Below are positions 1 through 8,044 of a stretch of DNA of 36,151 bases, piece by piece. Source of the DNA: Smithella sp. M82 (GTDB taxonomy: Bacteria; Desulfobacterota; Syntrophia; Syntrophales; Smithellaceae); contig MAEO01000030.1 in NCBI GenBank assembly GCA_001683985.1, positions 1-36,151 on the forward strand, written 5' to 3'. Both the position numbers and the translations under genes were made by a program. Within the stretch, counting starts at the first letter, position 1. The number at the start of each line of letters is the position of its first letter. Under the pieces are notes generated by a model that was not told the origin of the DNA, made no database searches, and saw nothing but the letters and a program-made list of their open reading frames with translations.

Positions 1-357
1 CCATTTTTCACGGAGAGTTTGGGTATCGCCCGCTGTCCGGCCAGCGCTACTCTCAGACAGAGGCTCGATGTTGTCAGAGGCGCTTTTGCTGACATCATCA
101 GGGAAGAGTCGGCTAAATTGATTCGCGCCACTGCTCCAGAGATTGGCACGGTAACGACCAGCAAAGGCGAGCGAGTTCCCCTGGATGCAGATGTCAGTCC
201 TTTTGACAATTCCAAGACAAAAAAGGAAGGGGTATCGAGAACATATAAGGGGGATGACGGTTTTGCCCCTTTACCTCAATCCCATGCAATCGGGGCACTG
301 AATACACCCCCTGTGTTAAGTGTGTATAAAGACCAGGCAAGCAGCGGGGCTTTCTAA
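1..357 (+). pseudogene. IS1380-type transposase fragment, cut by window edge and frameshifted
   Basis: The frame is open from base 1 (PFFTESLGIARCPASATLRQ), so the TTG at 19 is not a real start. The segment PLDADVSPFDNSKTKKEGVS followed by RTYKGDDGFAP is the characteristic N-terminal half of IS1380-family DDE transposases, which carry the first catalytic Asp in this stretch. After DGFAP the expected continuation is lost in this frame. A faint continuation (RPGKQ) appears in another frame near 325-345. The element is therefore a frameshifted, 3'-truncated remnant. The family call rests on motif recall. Confidence 0.7.
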
Positions 358-605
358 CGGGGTAAAATTCGCCAGTGGATAATTGAAGCCTATAATTCTA
401 CCGACAAATAATATTCACTGTTCGATACAATTTGAGAATGGACACAAAAAATTTTTCACAAAAACTTTTTTCGGCATTTATCGAAATAATCATTATTCTA
501 TCTGCGGCCTTACTTACGCAATCTTTCGCTTTGCTGTATGTCTATCTTTGTTTTTGTTTACGATCGCGGCTGGAGTTATTTTCTTGCTTAGCTCTACTGA
601 AAATC
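358..605. other. Intergenic, no gene seen
   Basis: AT-rich sequence between the transposase remnant and the 3' end of mutM. Two overlapping open frames on the plus strand (383-655 and 432-716) have no recognisable domain, and both run into mutM on the opposite strand. No clear terminator for mutM was found. Confidence 0.5.
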
Positions 606-1379
606 TTATTGTTGGCAATCGTTACAATAAAAAGTGCTTCGCCCCCCCTGTTTAATACGGCAAATCTTCCCACCGCAAATAAAACAGCGCTTTCCTTCCT
701 GACCATAGGCTTTTAATTCATTTTGATTTTCACCTTTGCGGCCATAAAGATCCCGCCAGTCGGAAATAGATGTGCCACGCTTTTCAATTCCTTTTTTTAA
801 AATATTTCTTGCGTGATAGAACATTTTTCCCCATTCCTCTCTTGTTAAAGACGATGCCTGACGCAACGGTGAAATACCTGCTCTATGCAAAATTTCACAG
901 GCGTAAATATTACCAATACCAGCCAAAGCTTTCTGATCCATCAACAATGTTTTAACATTAACCTTACGTCTTGCCTGTTTCTCTATAAAATTCTTTTCAT
1001 CGAATTCTGCCATCAGGTCTTTTTTGTCTTTCTCCTGCTTTATCTTTTCGACTTTCACTGTTGCAAAGCGACGGGGATCAATAAGAAATATATTGCCACC
1101 GGCAAACGATAATCTCCAACGGCTATGCTTTGGCCTTGTTGAACTCTCTTGCCAAAGAAGCCTGCCCGTCATGCGCAAATGTATTTTTATAGAGTCCCCC
1201 GTATCAAGCTGGAGGACTATAGTCTTACCCTGACGCTCAATTCTGTTTATTTTGCCTGTTTTAAGATTTTTTATCCCGAACAGCTTATCGTCATAAACTT
1301 TGCTGGCCAATATTTTTTTGCCGCAAATCTTCTCTTTAAGCTGACGACATAATGTCTCTACTTCCGGCAATTCGGGCAT
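606..1379 (-). CDS. mutM: Formamidopyrimidine-DNA glycosylase (Fpg/MutM)
   Basis: Bifunctional base-excision repair glycosylase/AP lyase that removes 8-oxoguanine and formamidopyrimidines from DNA. The protein (257 aa, slightly short for the family) begins MPELPEVETL, giving the catalytic N-terminal Pro2 and Glu3. Lys52 lies in RQGKTIVLQL, the expected position of the conserved backbone-binding lysine. The C-terminal zinc finger is intact with C232, C235, C252 and C255, plus Arg247 in GGRSTFYC. The ATG has GGAG about 8 bases upstream on the minus strand. It is divergent from the KamA operon and stands alone. Confidence 0.95.
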   Translation of the reverse strand: MPELPEVETLCRQLKEKICGKKILASKVYDDKLFGIKNLKTGKINRIERQGKTIVLQLDTGDSIKIHLRMTGRLLWQESSTRPKHSRWRLSFAGGNIFLIDPRRFATVKVEKIKQEKDKKDLMAEFDEKNFIEKQARRKVNVKTLLMDQKALAGIGNIYACEILHRAGISPLRQASSLTREEWGKMFYHARNILKKGIEKRGTSISDWRDLYGRKGENQNELKAYGQEGKRCFICGGKICRIKQGGRSTFYCNDCQQ

Positions 1380-1915
1380 GAGATTTCTCCGTATTCTGAT
1401 TGGGACTACTTCTTGTTTGTCCTTAAAAGGACTCTTTCGTCTTACTAAAAATAATTTTTTTTGCCTATTTCTTTTTTACACAGACAAAAAACGCTCCGCT
1501 GCCAAACAAATCTTATCACGATCATCCGACGGGTTACCTTGAACATAATGCCAAATCTTTGGATTCTTTCATCCATATCCATCCAAAGATTGTAACCTCC
1601 CATGGATCGATCCAATGCTTCCTTATCATAGTCTATCATGCGCTGATGTAGAATTCACGCGGCTTCACACACTATGGAACATCTCTCTTTTTGCCCTGTA
1701 AAAATGTGTTTTCTGTCTTTTCACGGCAAATATCTGTCGGAGTAACCGTAAATTTTTTCTTTCGGTACTGATACGTTGAAAAATTTTTTTAATTTTTTTT
1801 CGCAAAAATGCAAAAAAGTGTTGACAAAAATTTTTGTATGAGTACATTTCATACTCAAAGAGTTTTTTACTAAAAATAATTTTACGGGAGGGAGATCCTC
1901 ATCAAGGAGGAACAA
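1380..1915. other. 536-base divergent intergenic region with promoter and palindromes
   Basis: AT-rich spacer between divergent mutM and the KamA operon. A minus-strand frame at 1445-1639 has no recognisable domain and is not called. A perfect inverted repeat with 6-base arms (GTCCTT/AAGGAC, 2-base centre) sits at 1419-1432, about 40 bases upstream of mutM, where it could be an operator. The KamA promoter candidate is listed separately. Confidence 0.5.
1821..1854 (+). promoter_or_regulatory. Putative sigma70 promoter with overlapping operator-like inverted repeat
   Basis: A consensus -35 TTGACA lies at 1821-1826. A weak -10 (TACATT, 1843-1848) follows after 16 bases. An inverted repeat GTATGA-N7-TCATAC at 1836-1854 covers the -10 region, a typical place for a repressor site. 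The assignment is by eye. The regulator is unknown and not encoded next to it. Confidence 0.45.
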
Positions 1916-3223
1916 ATGAAAAGCGAGACCCTGTTTAAAGAGGAGGAAGAACCTCCTGGTCATCTGACCGGTCTTGTTCATGCTAAAAATAATGTAAGTG
2001 ACTTTTTGTTATTCAAAGAAGAATTTTACCAGTACCCGATAAAACAAAAGTCAGACAGTATTTTATTTCCTTTTAAAGATTCTGCCCGCTCCCGCCTCTT
2101 CCGAACACGACTTTACCCCGAAATCACCCGCTTGGAATGGTTTGACTGGCGCTGGCAAATGCGCAATGTCATCAGAGATGTTGACACACTTTCTCAAGTA
2201 ATCAATCTTTCGGATAACGAACGTCAGGCAATGATGCATCATTCAGGAGCATTACCTGTTTCCATTACTCCTTACTATGCAAGCTTGCTCCATCCCGATG
2301 ATCCTTCCGATCCTTTGAGACGCTGTGTGGTTCCTGTAGTGGATGAATGCCTCTATACCGAAGGTGAAGAGGAAGATCCTCTCTGTGAAGATGTTGATTC
2401 TCCAGTACCCGGTATTATCCATCGCTATCCCGACCGCGTATTATTTTTAGTAACCGACAGCTGTTCCACTTATTGCCGTTATTGTACTCGTTCCCGCCTT
2501 ATTGAAAGGAGTAAGCATCGTCTAATAAATCTGGAAAAATGGGAAAAGGCTATCCAATACATAGCCGGCAATAAAAATGTCCGCGATGTCCTGCTTTCCG
2601 GGGGTGATCCTTTAACCTTGTCCGATGAAAAACTGGAATGGCTTTTGATAAAATTGCATAAGATTTCACACGTCGAAATTGTACGTATAGGCACTAAAGT
2701 CCCGGTCGTAATGCCTCAAAGAATCACACCATCTCTTACAGCCATGTTGAGAAAATACCATCCTTTATGGATGAGCATTCATATTACCCATCCCAGAGAA
2801 CTTACTCCGGAGATGAGCGCTGCCTGTATTCGTCTGGCCGATGCCGGCATTCCATTAGGAAGTCAGACAGTGTTGCTTTCCGGCATTAATGACAACATTG
2901 AAACAATGACCAAATTGGTACATGGTCAACTGCAAATCAGAATCCGTCCATATTATCTTTATCAATGCGATCCTATTCCCGGTTCTTCTCACTTCCGGAC
3001 ACCGATTAGCAAGGGTATCGAAATAATTCAGGGCATGCGCGGACATACCACCGGTTACGCCGTGCCTACTTATGTTGTCGACGCTCCAGGCGGCGGCGGC
3101 AAAATTCCTTTACTTCCCGAATACGCTATTGGATGGGAGAACGGCGCCTTGCTGCTGCGCAATTACGAAGGTAATACCTTCCGCTACCCCGACAATCACG
3201 CTAAATCTAAGGATATACATTAA
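1916..3223 (+). CDS. KamA-family radical SAM aminomutase (lysine 2,3-aminomutase-like)
   Basis: PLP- and [4Fe-4S]/SAM-dependent aminomutase that would move an alpha-amino group to the beta carbon, L-lysine to L-beta-lysine in the type enzyme. The protein is 435 aa. The radical SAM motif CxxxCxxC is C183, C187, C190. The PLP lysine motif DAPGGGGK ends at K396. Asp352 (in YQCD) and Asp389 (in VVDAPG) sit 37 residues apart, as do the two lysine-side-chain-binding Asp residues of clostridial lysine 2,3-aminomutase, and both are kept. EpmB-type proteins are shorter and lack this C-terminus, so an EF-P role is less likely. The ATG has AAGGAGG about 7 bases upstream. It is the first gene of a four-gene operon with two ATP-grasp ligases and a GNAT. 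The exact substrate is inference. Confidence 0.88.
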   Translation: MKSETLFKEEEEPPGHLTGLVHAKNNVSDFLLFKEEFYQYPIKQKSDSILFPFKDSARSRLFRTRLYPEITRLEWFDWRWQMRNVIRDVDTLSQVINLSDNERQAMMHHSGALPVSITPYYASLLHPDDPSDPLRRCVVPVVDECLYTEGEEEDPLCEDVDSPVPGIIHRYPDRVLFLVTDSCSTYCRYCTRSRLIERSKHRLINLEKWEKAIQYIAGNKNVRDVLLSGGDPLTLSDEKLEWLLIKLHKISHVEIVRIGTKVPVVMPQRITPSLTAMLRKYHPLWMSIHITHPRELTPEMSAACIRLADAGIPLGSQTVLLSGINDNIETMTKLVHGQLQIRIRPYYLYQCDPIPGSSHFRTPISKGIEIIQGMRGHTTGYAVPTYVVDAPGGGGKIPLLPEYAIGWENGALLLRNYEGNTFRYPDNHAKSKDIH

Positions 3224-3260
3224 ACCGGTAGAAAATTTTCAGGGGGTAGCTAATTTAGTT

Positions 3261-4259
3261 GTGGGTCGCGTCAGCAAAAAACTCAAAATCGGTCTTACCT
3301 ATGATCTGCGCGATGATTACTTAAAAGAGGAATACGGTCTCGAAGAAACCGCAGAATTTGATCTCCCCGATACAATCGAAGCCATCGAAAAGGTAATTTT
3401 AGATAACGGTTTTCATGCTGACCGAATCGGCAACATTAAGGCGCTGACCCGACGGCTTGCAGAAGGACATCGCTGGGATCTTGTTTTTAACATTGCCGAA
3501 GGTATGCATGGCTTCGGTCGTGAAGCCCAAGTTCCTGCTCTTTTGGAAGCATTCAACATTCCTTACACCTTTTCCGATCCACTCGGTAACTCTGTGTCAC
3601 TTCATAAGGGCATTACCAAACAAATTTTGCGAGACCTTGGAATACCCACACCTGATTTTGCCATAATTAAAAATGTAAAAGATATTGATAGAGTTAATCT
3701 TCCATTTCCACTTTTTGCCAAACCGGTAGCTGAAGGAACAGGCAAAGGCATAACGGCACTGTCCAAAATATCTTCTCGCAAAAATCTGCAAAAAATCTGT
3801 AAGCATCTTTTAAAGACTTTTCAGCAGCCTGTTTTAGTAGAAACTTTCCTTCCTGGACGCGAATTCACTGTAGGAATTTTGGGAACAGGCAAAGATGCCC
3901 GCGTTCTGGGAGCACTGGAAGTAATTCTAAAACCGGACGCGGGGAAAAACGCCTATTCTTATGAAAATAAAGAGCATTACGACAAGCTGGTTGAATATGT
4001 TCTGGTCAATGATGATGAAGCTCAAAAAGCCATGGAAATATCTCTTATGGCATGGCGGGGACTGGATTTAAAAGATGCCGGCCGTATTGATTTACGCTCT
4101 AACGTTCATGGTGTACCTCATTTCATGGAAGTCAATTCCCTTGCCGGACTTAATCCTGTGCGTTCTGACTTGCCTATTTTATGCTCTAAGATAGGAATGA
4201 GCTATCATAAATTGATAAGCTCTATTATTAAATCAGCTCTAAAGCGCGCGAAAAGATAA
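3261..4259 (+). CDS. ATP-grasp ligase 1, D-Ala-D-Ala ligase-like
   Basis: Predicted ATP-dependent carboxylate-amine ligase (332 aa from GTG at 3261). The reading frame is open back to 3072 inside kamA, but family-like sequence starts at KLKIGLTYDLR, so the GTG is preferred. A possible AGGGGG Shine-Dalgarno lies rather far upstream (3241-3246). The central ATP-grasp region has K154 in FAKPVAEGTGKG, then VETFLPGREF. The C-terminal catalytic loop has D277 (RIDLR), E290 and N292 (FMEVNSLAG), matching the Mg-binding Asp-Glu-Asn of Ddl enzymes. The tail SDLPIL...GMSYHKLI is also Ddl-like. It follows the aminomutase by 37 bases. True cell-wall Ddl is possible but unlikely in this context; a beta-amino acid amide ligase is my inference. 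Confidence 0.85.
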   Translation: MGRVSKKLKIGLTYDLRDDYLKEEYGLEETAEFDLPDTIEAIEKVILDNGFHADRIGNIKALTRRLAEGHRWDLVFNIAEGMHGFGREAQVPALLEAFNIPYTFSDPLGNSVSLHKGITKQILRDLGIPTPDFAIIKNVKDIDRVNLPFPLFAKPVAEGTGKGITALSKISSRKNLQKICKHLLKTFQQPVLVETFLPGREFTVGILGTGKDARVLGALEVILKPDAGKNAYSYENKEHYDKLVEYVLVNDDEAQKAMEISLMAWRGLDLKDAGRIDLRSNVHGVPHFMEVNSLAGLNPVRSDLPILCSKIGMSYHKLISSIIKSALKRAKR

Positions 4260-4285
4260 TTATTCGTAAACGCCGGTGAAATAAA

Positions 4286-5311
4286 TTGAAGAAAAAAATA
4301 GTAATTTTACACAGTGATATATCAGCCGACGCTACTGAAGATGAACTTGACTGTCTTCAACAGGCCGATTCAATCGCCGAGGCTTTGCGCCTATTGAACT
4401 ATGAGCCGGTTCTTCTTCCTTTTGAACTAAACCTAACTCATACAATTTCCATGCTGCAATCATTACAACCTCTGGTTGTCTTCAATATAGTGGAAACTCT
4501 GGATTCTAAAGGCAGTTTGATTTATTTTGCTCCCGCCATTCTTGATGCTCTACATATACCTTATACAGGTTGTGACACTAAGGCCGTTTTCCAAACATCA
4601 AATAAACCTCTGGCAAAAAAAATAATGCGTTATGCAGGAATTTCTACACCGGATTGGATCGAACCGGATGGTTTCGCTTCCCAAAACAATAAAGCTAAAA
4701 CATACTTAATCAAATCTTCCTGGGAACATGCATCCATTGGTCTTGATGAAAACTCTCTTATTAATAATACAAATAAAGAAGATATCTTGAAGGAATTGGA
4801 TAGCCGCAAAGAAAAGTTAGGCGGCTCTTGTTATGCTGAGGCTTATATTGACGGGCGCGAATTCAATGTAGCGCTTATTTCAGATAAGCAAGGCGTCAAA
4901 GTATTGCCGATAGCCGAAATGTTATTTAAGGATTATGCTCCGGATAAATTACAAATTGTTGATTATAAAGCAAAATGGGATGTTGATTCTTTTGAATATC
5001 ACAATACAATACGAAAATTTGATTTTCCGAGCGAGGATTCCCCGTTAATATTATCACTGCGGGAAATTTCCCTGCAATGCTGGAACATTTTTTCTTTGCG
5101 CGGCTATGCGCGCATTGATTTCAGGGTTGATAATAAAGGACAACCGTGGATATTGGAAATCAATACGAATCCATGTTTGTCGCCGGATGCCGGTTTTGCC
5201 GCTGCGCTTGAGCAGGCCCAAATAAAATATCACGAAGCCATCGGTTTGATAATCAATAACGCGAAAAATAAATTTTGTCGTATAGTTAATCATTTTTATG
5301 AAGATTTTTAA
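4286..5311 (+). CDS. ATP-grasp ligase 2, D-Ala-D-Ala ligase-like
   Basis: Second predicted ATP-grasp amide or peptide ligase (341 aa), clearly divergent from its neighbour. The start is TTG (KKKIVILHSD follows) with only a weak GGTGA upstream, 26 bases after the previous stop, so translation may be coupled. K143 lies in LIKSSWEHASIGL, the nucleotide-binding strand and glycine loop. AYIDGREFNVAL is the next ATP-grasp element. D278 (ARIDFR), E291 and N293 (LEINTNPCLSP) supply the expected metal ligands, so it looks catalytically competent. Two non-identical ligases side by side suggest two successive ligations. The substrate is unknown. Confidence 0.83.
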   Translation: MKKKIVILHSDISADATEDELDCLQQADSIAEALRLLNYEPVLLPFELNLTHTISMLQSLQPLVVFNIVETLDSKGSLIYFAPAILDALHIPYTGCDTKAVFQTSNKPLAKKIMRYAGISTPDWIEPDGFASQNNKAKTYLIKSSWEHASIGLDENSLINNTNKEDILKELDSRKEKLGGSCYAEAYIDGREFNVALISDKQGVKVLPIAEMLFKDYAPDKLQIVDYKAKWDVDSFEYHNTIRKFDFPSEDSPLILSLREISLQCWNIFSLRGYARIDFRVDNKGQPWILEINTNPCLSPDAGFAAALEQAQIKYHEAIGLIINNAKNKFCRIVNHFYEDF

Positions 5312-5783
5312 ATACCGTCAACAAATACAGCCCTCTGATAAAGAAGCCATTGCCGATATTATAAAGTCCTGCGGTTTTTTCTCTGATGAAGAAATAGACA
5401 TTGCTGTAGAATTAGCTGAAGAAAAGCTGGCTCAACCTCTTGAAAGCACTTATCGGTTTTTATTTGCCGAGGATGAAAATCGTGTAATTGGATATACCTG
5501 TTATGGTCTTATTCCCGCGACCTCATCTAGTTATGACATTTATTGGATTGCTGTATCAAATAATTTACGTGGCCAAGGACTGGGAAAGTTACTGATGGCC
5601 GAAACAGAAAAAATTATTTACCAAAGTGGCGGTAGACAAATTTACGTGGAAACATCCTCACGCGACCAGTATAAACCTACTCACAAATTTTATGAAACCT
5701 GCGGTTATCATCAAGAGGCTTTTTTAAAGAATTTTTACCACGAAGGCGATAGTAAAATTATTTACACTAAAGTCCTTAAATAA
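5298..5783 (+). CDS. GNAT-family N-acetyltransferase
   Basis: Small acyl-CoA-dependent N-acetyltransferase (161 aa). The acetyl-CoA-binding motif A is R91-G-Q-G-L-G96 in VSNNLRGQGLGKLLMAETEK, after the beta strand YDIYWIAVS. The late segment HKFYETCGYHQEAFLKNFY is the usual GNAT motif B region. The ATG overlaps the end of ATP-grasp 2 by 14 bases, so the two are translationally coupled. In the known N-epsilon-acetyl-beta-lysine osmolyte pathway a KamA enzyme is paired with the acetyltransferase AblB. This protein is shorter than AblB, so a similar final acetylation is only a suggestion. Confidence 0.85.
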   Translation: MKIFKYRQQIQPSDKEAIADIIKSCGFFSDEEIDIAVELAEEKLAQPLESTYRFLFAEDENRVIGYTCYGLIPATSSSYDIYWIAVSNNLRGQGLGKLLMAETEKIIYQSGGRQIYVETSSRDQYKPTHKFYETCGYHQEAFLKNFYHEGDSKIIYTKVLK

Positions 5784-6062
5784 CAGGCATTAATTCTGAT
5801 TTACTTATTTTTCATAGTTTTAAACCTTGCATTTTCCCCAATAATTCGCTGGAGCACTGCCAACATTTTTGTTGTGAGACTCAAATTTTAAAGCGAATAA
5901 CCTAACGGTCATCATAGGCACATAAAATTTGTAAGTCAAATCCCGATGGTGACGGGACATAACAGAGGTTATAATAACCAAATGCTTGTTTTTGTATTAT
6001 TATACCCGTGATTAATTTTTGAAAACATTAATTTAATTATAGAACACAAGGAGGTCTTTCTC
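5784..6062. other. Intergenic region with palindrome, no gene recognised
   Basis: Spacer between the GNAT gene and the DUF47-like gene. It contains a small hairpin (TCCCG/CGGGA around 5940-5957) and a perfect inverted repeat GGTTAT-A-ATAACC at 5967-5979. I looked for a riboswitch or tRNA and could not support either. Confidence 0.35.
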
Positions 6063-6521
6063 CTGCGCTTCTTTCCTAAAGAAGAAAATTTTTTTAAGCT
6101 TTTTGAAGAACTTGCCGATAAAATTGAGGAAGGCGGTAAGCTTTTTTTAGAAATGGCTCAAGCCAAGGAGTATTCAGACGTTAGAGTAGTCAGACTCAAA
6201 GAAGTTGAACACGAAGCAGATGGCATTACCCATAAAACATACGAAAAAATGCACAAAACATTCCTCACACCCATAGATCGTGAGGATATTTATGCTCTGG
6301 TCAATAAAATGGACAGCATTGGGGATGTAATCGAAGCTACTGCTGTCCGCATACATTTTTACAAAGTCAAAAGAACATCCGATGAAATAATCAAACAGGC
6401 TCAAATACTGAATGATGCTATAAAAAAGGGGAGTTATATTAATAAGTGTAATGTATACAAACAAGTTACTTTAATGTCAAAGAAAATGATGACGATAAAA
6501 AATGTGTTTAAAAAATTTTAG
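6063..6521 (+). pseudogene. DUF47/PhoU-like (Pit-accessory) gene, 3'-truncated, apparent CTG start
   Basis: The translation LRFFPKEENFFKLFEELADK, then EVEHEADGITHKTYEKMHKT and FLTPIDREDIYALVNKMDSI, is a clear DUF47 (PhoU-like helical) protein. Relatives begin M-RFFPKEE, and here that position is CTG at 6063, 8 bases after a perfect AAGGAGG (6048-6054), with no ATG until 6153. Similarity fades after about residue 125 (AQILNDAIKK). The remaining tail is low-complexity basic sequence, giving 152 aa against roughly 205-215 for the family. The phosphate permease (PitA) usually encoded next to it is absent. It is probably a decaying gene, although a functional short protein from CTG cannot be excluded. 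Confidence 0.7.
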
Positions 6522-6630
6522 ATCTTAATGTAACGGTAATTATTCTAATTGGAAACACTGTGTTAATTGGTGAAAAAAGGGAATAGCGTTTAAAAATAAT
6601 AACTATTTGCAGTACCGTTTTACTTTGTAT

Positions 6631-7896
6631 TTATACTCTAAACTTTGTTAATCCGTTAAAATCCAGCGTTGCAAAGTAATCTTTTACAGTTTCAGGGCGG
6701 CGGATTTGGACAACTTCGCCATTTTCTCTTAAAAGCAGTTCCGCCGAGCGAAGTTTGCCGTTGTAATTGAACCCCATGGCAAAACCGTGAGCACCGGCAT
6801 CATGGATAACGATAATATCACCTTGTTCCAGTTTTGGTAGTTTGCGGTCGATGGCGAATTTGTCGTTATTTTCGCAAAGCGAACCGGTTACGTCATAAAC
6901 AACCTTGCGCGGTTTTCGTTCCTTACCCATAACCGTGATGTGGTGATACGCACCGTAAAGTGCAGGACGCATAAGGTTAGCCATACAGGCATCAAGGCCA
7001 GCAAATTTTTTGTAAGTATCTTTAATATGCAAAACGCGGGCAACCAGATAACCATAGGGACCGGTAATATAACGACCACATTCTGTAAAAAGCTTAAGTG
7101 GGGCAAGGCCGTTAGCGACAATTATTTCTTCATATTTTTTCCGAATGCCTTGACTCATTGTTTTTAAATCTATACGTTTTTGTTCCGGTCGGTAGGGTAT
7201 ACCAACTCCGCCACCGATATTGACAAAGTCAAATTTTATTTTAAGTTTTTGCGAAATTTCTGCGATAAGTTGGAAAAGTATTTCCGCAGTTTCCACAAAA
7301 TAATATGGGTCTAGTTCGTTGGAGGCGACCATAGTGTGAATGCCGAAACGTTTAATCCCTTTTTCTTTACAGATTTTATAGCCTTCAAAAAGCTGTTCCC
7401 GCATAAAGCCGTACTTCGCTTCTTCGGGATGTCCTATAATATGGTTTCCTTTTTTCAATTTACCGGGATTGTAGCGGAAGCAGATTAAAGAAGGTAACCC
7501 AGCGTATTTTTCCAGATAAGAAATGTGACTGATATCATCCAGATTGATAATAGCTTTTAATTTTTTAGCCAGTAGAAATTCTTCAGCGGGTGTGTCATTG
7601 GAAGAAAACATGATTTCTTCACCGGTTACACCGGTTTTTTGTGCCATTATCAGTTCGGCCAGTGAACTGCAGTCGGCACCATAACCTTCTTCATGCAGGA
7701 TTTTCACCAGATAAGGATTAGGAGCGGCTTTGATGGCGAAAAATTCTTTAAACCCCTCATTCCAGCTAAAAACTTTTTTAAAGGCGCGGGCATTTTCCCG
7801 GATAGCCTTCTCGTCATAAATGTGAAACGGTGTAGGATATTTTATTATTATTTTTTCAATTTGCGTTTTCGTAAAAGGCAAAAACTTCCCCCGCAT
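6631..7896 (-). CDS. lysA: Diaminopimelate decarboxylase-like, PLP fold III
   Basis: Predicted to decarboxylate meso-diaminopimelate to L-lysine, the last step of lysine synthesis. The 421-aa protein has the PLP lysine K56 in FFAIKAAPNP, the glycine loop G228-G230 (VNIGGGVGIPY), the ECGRYITGPYG segment (from 272), and C341 in GSLCENNDKFA from the partner active site. Two motifs differ from textbook LysA: GIHTMVASNE where HxHIGS is usual, and CENND where CESGD is usual. It therefore belongs to a divergent clade and might act on a related substrate. AGGAG lies 9 bases upstream of the ATG. It stands alone, convergent with the DUF47-like gene. Confidence 0.85.
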   Translation of the reverse strand: MRGKFLPFTKTQIEKIIIKYPTPFHIYDEKAIRENARAFKKVFSWNEGFKEFFAIKAAPNPYLVKILHEEGYGADCSSLAELIMAQKTGVTGEEIMFSSNDTPAEEFLLAKKLKAIINLDDISHISYLEKYAGLPSLICFRYNPGKLKKGNHIIGHPEEAKYGFMREQLFEGYKICKEKGIKRFGIHTMVASNELDPYYFVETAEILFQLIAEISQKLKIKFDFVNIGGGVGIPYRPEQKRIDLKTMSQGIRKKYEEIIVANGLAPLKLFTECGRYITGPYGYLVARVLHIKDTYKKFAGLDACMANLMRPALYGAYHHITVMGKERKPRKVVYDVTGSLCENNDKFAIDRKLPKLEQGDIIVIHDAGAHGFAMGFNYNGKLRSAELLLRENGEVVQIRRPETVKDYFATLDFNGLTKFRV

Positions 7897-8044
7897 ACAA
7901 GTAACTCTCCTGCGTTTAAGTGTCTAATATAATATGGGGACAAACTTACGGTAAAAAATAAAAATTATCAATATTATTTTCTATCAGTACAGAATAAATC
8001 ATTTTAATAGATGAGATATGATGCGAAAGAATAAGTTACAGTGG

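Noticed and set aside
383..716. Two overlapping plus-strand frames (90 and 94 codons) with hydrophobic stretches
   Set aside because: No recognisable domain, poor start context, and both run into mutM on the other strand.
1445..1639. 64-codon minus-strand frame upstream of mutM
   Set aside because: No domain and no ribosome site; judged to be chance.
3072..3260. Upstream extension of ATP-grasp 1 inside kamA
   Set aside because: Overlaps kamA out of frame, has unlike composition, and family similarity begins only after GTG 3261.
5890..5990. Possible riboswitch or structured leader before the DUF47 gene
   Set aside because: Only short hairpins and a palindrome; no known aptamer core could be matched.
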